A stretch of 12,314 nt of DNA. Source: Selenomonadaceae bacterium UBA3796 (GTDB lineage: Bacteria > Bacillota > Negativicutes > Selenomonadales > Selenomonadaceae). The notes beneath the pieces were generated by a model. That model was not told where the DNA came from and did no database searches. It saw only the letters and a program-made list of their open reading frames with translations. The DNA is taken from assembly GCA_002369175.1 (NCBI GenBank), contig DFES01000038.1, forward strand, positions 1-12,314, in the 5' to 3' direction. Made by a program: the position numbers and the translations under genes. This document shows, in pieces, positions 6,016-12,314 of this stretch (its first letter is position 1; every line of letters begins with the position of its first letter).

Positions 6016-6291
6016 TTACTTATTGACAGCATCCTTCAGCGCCTTGCCAGCCTTGAATACCGGATTCTTGGAGGCAGGAATGTCAATCTCCTTGCCCGTC
6101 TGGGGGTTGCGACCCTTGCGAGCTGCGCGCTCCTTCACTTCAAAGGTGCCAAAACCAATGATCTGAACCTTATCTGCTTTCACCAAGGCTTCCTCGACAC
6201 TGGCAAAAAAAGCATTCACAGCCTTTTCCGCATCCTTCTTCGTCAATCCAGACTTCTCTGCCATTTTGGCAACCAATTCACCCTTGTTCAA
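6016..6291 (-). CDS. hup: HU-family nucleoid DNA-binding protein
   Basis: A 91-residue HU/IHF-family histone-like protein that bends and wraps DNA as a dimer. The N-terminal helices (MNKGELVAKMAEKSGLTKKD and following), the dimer-core IIGFGTFEV (44-52) and the DNA-binding arm ERAARKGRNPQTGKEIDIPA (54-73) with its conserved Arg/Pro pattern are all present; GRNPQTG is the family signature. Length is standard. The start is TTG (6289-6291): AAAGGAGG lies 8 bases upstream and the following residues are the normal HU N-terminus. It is a single-gene unit, with its own promoter (6405-6433), a structured leader of about 107 bases, and a strong terminator downstream. Following the yabN methylase gene is its usual place in Clostridia-type genomes. 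Confidence 0.97.
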   Translation of the reverse strand: MNKGELVAKMAEKSGLTKKDAEKAVNAFFASVEEALVKADKVQIIGFGTFEVKERAARKGRNPQTGKEIDIPASKNPVFKAGKALKDAVNK

Positions 6292-6312
6292 AATTACGGC
6301 CTCCTTTAATTT

Positions 6313-6352
6313 CTGATCTCAGATCATCCCGATGCAACAAGTTTTCATCGGG
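6313..6352 (-). promoter_or_regulatory. HU 5' leader: hairpin and palindrome before the RBS
   Basis: Two elements lie in the predicted HU leader. One is a hairpin with a perfect 7-bp stem (6328-6334 with 6346-6352) and an 11-base loop. The other is a near-perfect palindrome TGATCT-C-AGATCA (6314-6326), 7 bases upstream of AAAGGAGG. They could be a protein-binding site, or RNA structure modulating ribosome access or stability. No known riboswitch class is recognised. Confidence 0.4.
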
Positions 6353-6404
6353 GTTATGTCGAACAAGCCTGCCAAAACCAGCCCCATGCCTGTCCACTCA
6401 CCAA

Positions 6405-6433
6405 AATGTAACAGAAAACCATTGAAAAATCAA
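6405..6433 (-). promoter_or_regulatory. Promoter of HU
   Basis: On the minus strand TTGATT (6428-6433), a 17-bp spacer and TACATT (6405-6410) preceded by TGT form a sigma-70-type promoter with an extended -10. The predicted start is near 6398. It lies in the 192-bp gap between the methylase and HU genes. Confidence 0.7.
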
Positions 6434-6483
6434 GGGTTTCCTGAAAAAAAGACCCAAAAGAGGGAAAAAAACTCATAGAACGG

Positions 6484-7167
6484 CTATTTTTCCGATACAA
6501 CTCCCGGAACAAACAGGCTCGACAGGTGATCCAGATCCGGCTGGCGGTCAAGCTCGTACAGGGAAATTTCGCGCACAGACTCGTCCGGCAGAGCAAGATC
6601 ATGAACGTAGACCACGCTGTAATCATCCGGCAGCACCTCGGACAGGGCGAGTTTCGCCTCCGAGGCAATGTGCTGATGGTAGAGCTGTGTCAACACCAGC
6701 GGAAATCCCGCGCACCTTCCGATGCGATCCGCATCAGAGGCATCCAGAATGGCAATCCCTTCAATGGGATCCACTCCCAGGCGGGCATAAAGGACTTCCA
6801 TGAAGCTCATGCCCGGCAGCACCTCCAGAAATATCCCCCGCTCCTTCGCCATTTCCCGGAGCAAAACCACAGTGCGCTCCGCCACCAAAGGACTTCCCGG
6901 CACAGCGTAGACAACATCCTCGCCGCTCCCTGCCCGTACAGCAAGCTCCTCCGCAATCTGCTGGTACAGGGAAGCAAAATCCTCTGCTTCCTCGTAAAAA
7001 TGGTCAAAAGAAGCAAAGTGAATGCCCCGCGCCCGAAGCTCTTCCACCGTGGGATGAACTGCTGTGCGAAGATAGAGATGCTCCGCCTCTTTCAGAATCT
7101 CCCAGGTTTCCAGGGTAATCAGCCCGAAACGTCCGGGACCGAGCCCAACAACTTTTATTCCTGCCAT
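6484..7167 (-). CDS. Stand-alone YabN/MazG N-terminal tetrapyrrole-methylase-like domain protein
   Basis: A 227-residue SAM-dependent tetrapyrrole (corrin/porphyrin) methylase-fold protein of the YabN type. Seen: GLGPGRFGLIT (8-18), the N-terminal signature; YAVPGSPLVAE (87-97), the conserved VPGSPxVAE block; and VLPGMSFME (117-125). In B. subtilis YabN and most Firmicutes orthologues (about 490 residues) this domain is fused to a C-terminal MazG nucleoside-triphosphate pyrophosphohydrolase. Here the protein ends at LFVPGVVSEK, where the linker to MazG normally begins. The downstream sequence does not encode MazG in any frame: it is a T-rich gap and the HU promoter. The physiological substrate of the methylase half is unknown. 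The gene starts 11 bp after mfd, with only a weak GGGGTG ribosome site, which implies coupling to mfd. Confidence 0.9.
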   Translation of the reverse strand: MAGIKVVGLGPGRFGLITLETWEILKEAEHLYLRTAVHPTVEELRARGIHFASFDHFYEEAEDFASLYQQIAEELAVRAGSGEDVVYAVPGSPLVAERTVVLLREMAKERGIFLEVLPGMSFMEVLYARLGVDPIEGIAILDASDADRIGRCAGFPLVLTQLYHQHIASEAKLALSEVLPDDYSVVYVHDLALPDESVREISLYELDRQPDLDHLSSLFVPGVVSEK

Positions 7168-7178
7168 TGCTCACACCC

Positions 7179-10100
7179 CTATGCTCTTTTCTTCGGCTGG
7201 AATGCAGCCTCATCCCCCGACAGCATCATGAGGACTCTCGTGACAAAACCCGTGACATTTTTCTTGTAGACGGGCAGGAGATTGAACTGCATCTTGTGAT
7301 GACTGGGTATCATCCTGACATTCCGCCCGAAAATCTCCTCCAGCTTCACCATTCCCCTGACCGCAAACCGAGGCTTGTCCGTGAGAACGATCTCCAGCAC
7401 GGAGGGCTTCTCCATAACGGATTTCACGCCGATCGCCCGGGCATAGTTCTTGATCCGGGCCACCTCCAAAAGATTCATCACGCTGGTGCTTGGCTCTCCG
7501 AAACGGTCGATGAGTTCATCCAAAAGTTCCCGTATTTCCTCATTTTTCCGAATCGCCGCAATGCGCTGGTAAAGCTCGATCTTATGCATGGCATCGCTGA
7601 TGTAGCCGCCGTCAATATATGCCTCCGCCTGCAGGTCGATGACGGGATCCACAGGCGGTTCTTCCAGAGGCTTGTTCTTTTTGAGGTTCTCCACGGCCTC
7701 CTCCAGAAGCCTGCAGTACATCTCGAAGCCCACGCTGGCAATGTGCCCGTGCTGCTGGGAGCCGAGGAGATTCCCCGCCCCCCGGATCTCCAGATCCCGC
7801 ATGGCAATCTTGAAGCCGGCGCCCAGTTCCGCAAATTCCTTCATGGACTGCAGTCGTTTCTCCGCAGTCTCCGTCAGAACCTTATCCGCCTGGTAGACAA
7901 AATAGGCGAAGGCCATATGATGGGAGCGTCCCACCCGCCCCCTCATCTGGTAGAGCTGGGAGAGGCCGAAATGATCCGCATTGTACACGATGATGGTATT
8001 GGCATTGGCCACGTCAAGCCCGTTCTCCACAATGCTCGTAGCCAAAAGGATATCGTAAAGCCCCTCATAAAAATCCATCATCACCCGCTCCAGGAGTTCC
8101 TCCGGCATCTGCCCGTGGGCTGTCATGATTCTCGCCTCCGGCACGATTTCCTCCAGATGCGCCCGCATGCGGTCAATGGATTCCACACGATTGTATACGA
8201 AATAGACCTGCCCGCCGCGCTTGATTTCCCGTTTGATGGCGCTGGCCAGAATCGCGTCATTGTTCTCAATGACATAGGTCTGCACCGGAAAGCGCTCTGC
8301 CGGCGGCGTTTCGATGACGCTCATATCCCTTGCCCCCACCAGGGACATATGAAGCGTCCTTGGAATCGGGGTGGCGGAGAGAGTAAGAACATCAATGCCC
8401 TCCGCCAGACTCCGTATCTTCTCCTTCTGCTTCACGCCGAAACGCTGCTCCTCATCCACGATCAAAAGCCCGAGATTCTTGAAATGCACGCGGTTCTGAT
8501 TCAGGATGGCATGCGTTCCTATGAGGATGTCCACCTTCCCCTCCTCCACCTTCTGCAAGGTAGCGCGCTGTTCCTTTGCCGTGCGGAAGCGGCAGATGAC
8601 ATCGATTTTCGGAGGAAAATCCATAAACCTGGCACTAAACGTCTGGTAATGCTGCTGAGCCAGCACCGTTGTCGGCACGAGCACAGCCACTTGCTTTCCG
8701 TCCATGGCAGCCTTGTAGGCAGCCCGAATGGCCACCTCTGTCTTCCCGAAGCCCACATCACCGCAAAGCAGGCGGTCCATGGGTCTCTCATTCTCCATAT
8801 CCGCCTTGATTTCCCGGATAGCCTTCTTTTGATCCTCCGTCTCCTCATAGGGGAACGCTTCCTCAAAATCCCTCTGGGTGCTGTCATCCGGTGAAAAAGC
8901 AAAGCCTTTTGCTTCCTTCCGACGAGCATAGATATCAATGAGATGCTGGGCAATATCCTCCGCAGATGCCTTGGCCTTGGCCTTCGCCTTGGCCCATTCC
9001 GTACCGCCCATACGATGGAGCCTTGGAACCTCTCCCTCCGAGCCTATGTATTTCTGCAGGAGCTGCACCTGATCCGTAGGAACGAAAAGCTTGTCATCCC
9101 CGCCATACTTGATGTGAAGATAATCCTTATGGATTCCCCCCACCACCAAGGTCTCGACGCCGAGATACTTGCCAATGCCGTGATTGACATGAACCACATA
9201 ATCCCCCGGCTTGATGTCGCGGAAATGGGCAATGCGCTCCCCCGAAGAGGCGCGCTGCACCACACGCCGCTTTGCATGCCCGAAGATATCCCGCTCCGTC
9301 ACCACCACCAGACGGGCAGAGGACAGCTCAAAACCATTCCCCAGTCGGCCCGTCTGAATATTCACCATCTTATCGGAAAGCTTCTCCCCATCCGGCACAA
9401 GAGAGGACGGAATGCGCTTCTTCGCCAATGTCTCCCGCAACGACTCCGCCTTTTGTCGATCCCCCAGGAGCAGAAGGATCCGCTGCTTCTGGGAAAGCCA
9501 GCGGGAGAGCTCATTTCCCAGCATGTCCATCTGCCGCTGAAAGGGCATCATGCCCATCATGAGCACATTGATCATGTGTTCAGGCTCCGCCCCATGTATC
9601 TGCTGGAGCATCCACGCGGAGTAGATGACATTTTCCCCCTTCACCGCATCGAGAATATCCTCCCATTGGAAAATCGTCCTTCGCCTCTCCGGATTCTCCT
9701 TCACAATGCTCTTGATCTGCTCGCGTATGCGCATGGGCTCATCAAAAATCACCGTACCCTCTCCCTCAAGATAGGACAGGAAGAGAGCCGGCCTTCCGTC
9801 CGCTTCCGCCTTGGCCAATGGCAGAACGGAAACTGAGCTGATGTTTTTCAGGGAGCGTTTTGTATAGATATCAAACTCCCGAATCGTATCCACATCATCA
9901 TCAAAAAACTCCATGCGGACGGGACTTGTCCCATTGATGGGAAAAATATCCACAATACTGCCCCTGGTGCTGAATTGGCCCATGTATTCCACTTCTGCCG
10001 CATGTTCATAGCCAAGCTGTACAAATCGCTCCAAAAGCTTGCTGCGCGGCATTACATCACCAATGGATATGCGGAAGCTGAGCTTCTCAAAATCCTGCTT

Positions 10101-10490
10101 TGACATGCCCTTCTGCACAGCGGCAGCCGCCGTTGCCAGAACAATGACCTTCTCTCTCCGCACCATCCGTCCCAAAATATCCATGCGCTTTGCGGAACGT
10201 TCCACGCTTTTCGCTGTTGCCTGGACCTCAAGGGAGTCCATCTCCGGCAGTTCCAGCACCGGCACATCCGGAAGGAGCGCCTCCAGATCCTCCTCCCACG
10301 CGTCCAGGCTCTCCTGATTATGCACCAGAATCACCAGAGAACAGGGCGACTCCTTGAAACACGCCGCAAAAACTGCATGCTTCTGTGAATTTCCCAGTCC
10401 ATACACAAGGGTCTGCGATGTTCCGGAAAAATATTCCTGCAGCTTCCGGATGGAATTGTCCTGCAGCATTGCCGCAAAAAGTGAATTCAT
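7179..10490 (-). CDS. mfd: Transcription-repair coupling factor Mfd
   Basis: A 1103-residue DNA translocase that removes RNA polymerase stalled at lesions and recruits UvrA for nucleotide-excision repair. Domains in order: a UvrB-like N-terminal part (about 1-300); a CarD-like RNA-polymerase-interaction domain (about 427-495; DYVVHVNHGIGKYLG); a RecG-like helicase with Walker A GDVGFGKT (577-584), DEEQ motif II (679-682) and SATPIPRT (705-712); a second helicase lobe (GRVGRSHH); and the C-terminal TRCF domain. The start at ATG 10488-10490 was chosen for AGGAG 8 bases upstream and a normal N-terminus; an upstream in-frame ATG (10542-10544) lies within the preceding terminator and is unlikely. 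A Lys-Ala repeat (KAKAKAKA, about 501-508) precedes the helicase. Length is slightly below the usual 1150. No promoter is visible, so it probably depends on readthrough from upstream. The methylase gene follows 11 bp later. Confidence 0.97.
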   Translation of the reverse strand: MNSLFAAMLQDNSIRKLQEYFSGTSQTLVYGLGNSQKHAVFAACFKESPCSLVILVHNQESLDAWEEDLEALLPDVPVLELPEMDSLEVQATAKSVERSAKRMDILGRMVRREKVIVLATAAAAVQKGMSKQDFEKLSFRISIGDVMPRSKLLERFVQLGYEHAAEVEYMGQFSTRGSIVDIFPINGTSPVRMEFFDDDVDTIREFDIYTKRSLKNISSVSVLPLAKAEADGRPALFLSYLEGEGTVIFDEPMRIREQIKSIVKENPERRRTIFQWEDILDAVKGENVIYSAWMLQQIHGAEPEHMINVLMMGMMPFQRQMDMLGNELSRWLSQKQRILLLLGDRQKAESLRETLAKKRIPSSLVPDGEKLSDKMVNIQTGRLGNGFELSSARLVVVTERDIFGHAKRRVVQRASSGERIAHFRDIKPGDYVVHVNHGIGKYLGVETLVVGGIHKDYLHIKYGGDDKLFVPTDQVQLLQKYIGSEGEVPRLHRMGGTEWAKAKAKAKASAEDIAQHLIDIYARRKEAKGFAFSPDDSTQRDFEEAFPYEETEDQKKAIREIKADMENERPMDRLLCGDVGFGKTEVAIRAAYKAAMDGKQVAVLVPTTVLAQQHYQTFSARFMDFPPKIDVICRFRTAKEQRATLQKVEEGKVDILIGTHAILNQNRVHFKNLGLLIVDEEQRFGVKQKEKIRSLAEGIDVLTLSATPIPRTLHMSLVGARDMSVIETPPAERFPVQTYVIENNDAILASAIKREIKRGGQVYFVYNRVESIDRMRAHLEEIVPEARIMTAHGQMPEELLERVMMDFYEGLYDILLATSIVENGLDVANANTIIVYNADHFGLSQLYQMRGRVGRSHHMAFAYFVYQADKVLTETAEKRLQSMKEFAELGAGFKIAMRDLEIRGAGNLLGSQQHGHIASVGFEMYCRLLEEAVENLKKNKPLEEPPVDPVIDLQAEAYIDGGYISDAMHKIELYQRIAAIRKNEEIRELLDELIDRFGEPSTSVMNLLEVARIKNYARAIGVKSVMEKPSVLEIVLTDKPRFAVRGMVKLEEIFGRNVRMIPSHHKMQFNLLPVYKKNVTGFVTRVLMMLSGDEAAFQPKKRA

Positions 10491-10514
10491 GCTTAACTCT
10501 CCTAAAAGTACCGC

Positions 10515-10554
10515 AAAAAGGGGACTTCCGGCGAAAGGCATCACCGGCAGCCCC
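10515..10554 (-). terminator. Terminator between the cysteine-rich gene and mfd
   Basis: On the minus strand GGGGCU...CCGG pairs with CCGG...AGUCCCC (10543-10554 region with 10520-10531 region; about ten pairs with a bulge, a G.A mismatch and a loop of about 12 bases), followed by UUUUU (10519-10515). It lies 33 bp after the preceding stop codon and only 25 bp before the mfd ATG. The imperfect stem suggests partial termination. Confidence 0.6.
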
Positions 10555-10587
10555 TGAATACAATCATAGACTCATAGAATTTTGACC

Positions 10588-11211
10588 TTACCGCTTCCAT
10601 ACGCGATCCGGCAACAAGAACTCAAAGGGAAACTCCGGGCCGATACACCGAAGCTCCTCTGCAGATCCAGCAGGAAATACCGCATAGCTGCCGCAGTGGA
10701 CGCACTCCAGGAGAATGGAATCCTCTGCCACATCCGCCATGAATTCGCGGCTGCCGCAGGGACATGCGATCTCCCCGTCCTCTGCCATATCATGCACCCG
10801 GTTGACCGCCTCCAGCAGAATCTGCTGGCGTCCCATGAAGTTATCCTCATCACCGGGATGAAGCGCCTCATATTCCGCTGCATTGAAATCCAAAAACTCG
10901 GCAATGGCCTGCCAGTGTCCGATATAGCCGAGCTCGAACTGATCCTGGCCGCAATATATCTTCTCGAACTGCATCCGGCGAAGAATCTGCAGAGGATATG
11001 TCACGGTGTTCTTCGTCCCGCATACGCCGCAGGAAATCTCAATGGCAATCCCCTTGCGCGGGCGAACGCTGATCCTCGCCTGCTCATAGGAACAATTGCC
11101 GCAACGTAGGACGAATTTTTGATGACCACTGAAACAAGGCACGTCCTGAATATGTATCTGTCCGCAACGCTGGCAATAAAATGCCACGGAACACACGGTA
11201 TGTATAAGCAC
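10588..11211 (-). CDS. Cysteine-rich multi-zinc-ribbon protein of unknown function
   Basis: A 207-residue soluble protein I cannot assign to a named family. Numbered from the chosen start, it has CQRC (13-16) with CGNC (37-40), CGVC (61-64) with a lone C87, and near the C-terminus CPC (150-152) with CVHC (170-173): at least two probable Zn ribbons plus a third cysteine pair. A helical, acidic, cysteine-free middle (about 90-147) separates them. No signal peptide or membrane helix is seen. The start is taken as GTG (11209-11211), because AAAGGAG lies 9-10 bases upstream; the in-frame ATG at 11245-11247 has only AAGAAGAA before it and would add 12 poorly conserved-looking residues. It sits 107 bp after pyrG and before mfd, with a terminator between it and mfd. 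A CpXC-like or other regulatory zinc-ribbon role is possible but unproven. Confidence 0.8.
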   Translation of the reverse strand: MLIHTVCSVAFYCQRCGQIHIQDVPCFSGHQKFVLRCGNCSYEQARISVRPRKGIAIEISCGVCGTKNTVTYPLQILRRMQFEKIYCGQDQFELGYIGHWQAIAEFLDFNAAEYEALHPGDEDNFMGRQQILLEAVNRVHDMAEDGEIACPCGSREFMADVAEDSILLECVHCGSYAVFPAGSAEELRCIGPEFPFEFLLPDRVWKR

Positions 11212-11318
11212 CGAACCCCTCTCCTTTCCCCAAGAATGCACTTCCATTTCTTCTTAAGGATGTATTTCGATAAAGGAGAAGGATTTCCTGCCAAACATCT
11301 TACAAAAGAAAAATAAAA

Positions 11319-12314
11319 TTACTTCCGATCCAATGCCGCTTTTACAAAGCCGTGGAACAGCGGATGGGGATTCGTGGGCCGCGACTTGAGCTCCGGATGG
11401 AACTGAGATGCTACAAACCACGGATGATCCTTGACCTCGATGATCTCCACAAGGCTGTCGTCGGGAAGGGTGCCTGCAATGATCATACCCTTTTCCACGA
11501 AAATCCCACGATAGGCATTGTTGACTTCAAAGCGATGACGATGGCGTTCGGCAATCTCTTCCCTGCCGTAACAGTCCATGGTGTGCGTGCCGGGCGCAAC
11601 CTTGCAGGGATAGGCTCCCAGGCGCATCGTCCCGCCCTTTTCCACAACTCCCAGCTGGGAATCCATCAGGGCAATCACAGGATGCTTTGTCTCCACGTTG
11701 AATTCCGTGCTGTTGGCATCCGACATGCCGCAGACATGGCGGGCAAATTCGATGACAGCGCACTGCATGCCAAGACAGAGTCCCAGAAAGGGAATCTTGT
11801 TTTCCCTCGCATACTGGATAGCCTTGATCTTGCCCTCTACGCCCCGATCTCCAAAGCCGCCGGGAACGAGAATGCCCTTGCACCCCACGAAAACCTCATC
11901 GAGATCTGTATCCGGAGCCTCAATCTTCTCCGAATTCACCCACTGAATCTTTACGGCCGCATCGTTTGCGACTCCCGCATGATGCAGAGCCTCCGTTACG
12001 GAGATGTAGGCATCGGGAAGCTCCACATACTTGCCCACAACAGCGACCTTCACCTTTGTCCCCGGATGATAGATCTTGTGGACCATCTTCTCCCAGGATT
12101 CCATATTGGCCGGACCATAGTTCATATCCAGCTTGGAAAGCACGATCCTGTCAAGGCCCTCCTGCTGCATCATCAAGGGAACCTCATAAATGCTCGGTGC
12201 AGTGCGATTCTCTATGACCGCATTGGCATCCACATCGCAGAACATGGCAATTTTCTTCTTCATCTCGGAAGAGATCGGCTTCTCTGTGCGGCAGACCAGA
12301 ATGTCCGGCTGGAT
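11319..12314 (-). CDS. pyrG: CTP synthase, C-terminal 331 residues
   Basis: PyrG makes CTP from UTP, ATP and glutamine in the cytoplasm. The reading frame is open to the window edge, so the N-terminal part (about 200 of the usual 530-540 residues) lies outside. Visible in order: the end of the synthetase domain (IQPDILVCRTEKPIS, then VDANAVIENRTAPSIYEVPL), then the class I glutamine amidotransferase domain with PGGFGDRG, the nucleophile Cys in GLCLGMQ (residue 180 of the visible part) and the His/Glu pair in QFHPE (306 and 308). MRLGAYPC and HRHRFEVNN are also typical. The amidotransferase channels ammonia to the synthetase half. The stop is TAA. No hairpin terminator follows, only a T-rich tract, so transcription may continue into the cysteine-rich gene. 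Confidence 0.98.
   Translation of the reverse strand: MQPDILVCRTEKPISSEMKKKIAMFCDVDANAVIENRTAPSIYEVPLMMQQEGLDRIVLSKLDMNYGPANMESWEKMVHKIYHPGTKVKVAVVGKYVELPDAYISVTEALHHAGVANDAAVKIQWVNSEKIEAPDTDLDEVFVGCKGILVPGGFGDRGVEGKIKAIQYARENKIPFLGLCLGMQCAVIEFARHVCGMSDANSTEFNVETKHPVIALMDSQLGVVEKGGTMRLGAYPCKVAPGTHTMDCYGREEIAERHRHRFEVNNAYRGIFVEKGMIIAGTLPDDSLVEIIEVKDHPWFVASQFHPELKSRPTNPHPLFHGFVKAALDRK

Noticed and set aside
6444..6490. T-rich runs after the methylase stop as a terminator
   Set aside because: The only stems are 3-4 bp (CCC/GGG and ATAG/CTAT), too weak to call despite two T7 runs.
7167..8894. A 575-codon plus-strand open frame antisense to mfd
   Set aside because: It is His/Leu/Arg-rich as expected from reading mfd codons backwards, has no motif, and lies fully opposite conserved Mfd helicase motifs.
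10491..10544. N-terminal extension of mfd by 18 codons
   Set aside because: It would be translated from inside the terminator hairpin, and the internal ATG has an ideal SD at ideal spacing.
11212..11318. Possible promoter or terminator between pyrG and the cysteine-rich gene
   Set aside because: TTGGCA and several T-rich stretches occur, but no box pair has 15-19 bp spacing and no stable hairpin follows the pyrG stop.

Overview
The window is a stretch of housekeeping chromosome. Every gene I can support reads on the minus strand, so transcription runs from position 12314 toward position 1. In reading order the genes are: pyrG (5' end outside the window), a cysteine-rich protein, mfd, a stand-alone YabN-type methylase domain, HU, a short-chain dehydrogenase, a GT28/MGDG-synthase-like glycosyltransferase, a duplicated zinc-ribbon protein, a DivIC/FtsB-like protein, an S1-domain protein, tilS, hpt, and a doubtful small ORF. 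A strong promoter then points out of the window. I see no mobile element, tRNA, rRNA or CRISPR array.

The order mfd / yabN(mazG) / HU / ... / divIC / S1 (yabR) / tilS / hpt is a hallmark Firmicutes arrangement. In spore-forming relatives the slot between HU and divIC holds the S4-domain gene yabO (rqcP) and the sporulation genes yabP and yabQ, and spoIIE lies nearby. None of these is here. The slot holds the dehydrogenase, the glycosyltransferase and the zinc-ribbon gene instead. This fits a non-sporulating Firmicute of moderately high GC. My best guess is the Negativicutes (Selenomonas-like), inferred from protein flavour and gene order, not from a database search.

Transcription units can be partly read. 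Good sigma-70-type promoters, each with a 17-bp spacer, precede HU (6405-6433), the zinc-ribbon gene (3943-3971), divIC (3390-3418) and whatever lies left of the window (39-67). Intrinsic terminators follow hpt (457-504), HU (5966-5992), the first cysteine-rich gene (10515-10554) and, less clearly, the S1 gene (2465-2492). Three of these sit just ahead of a gene with no visible promoter of its own (mfd, the dehydrogenase, tilS), so partial readthrough or upstream internal promoters are likely. Start codons are often non-ATG: TTG for HU, the S1 protein and probably the dehydrogenase, and GTG for the first cysteine-rich protein.

The roles are mostly core: CTP synthesis, transcription-coupled repair, nucleoid structure, division, tRNA-Ile lysidine formation and purine salvage. 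The dehydrogenase-glycosyltransferase pair may serve envelope lipid or glycan metabolism. I did not find a clearly new biological system. The items most worth a second look are the methylase that stops where MazG should begin, the internally duplicated zinc-ribbon protein, the replaced sporulation/RqcP slot, and the HU leader with its palindrome.
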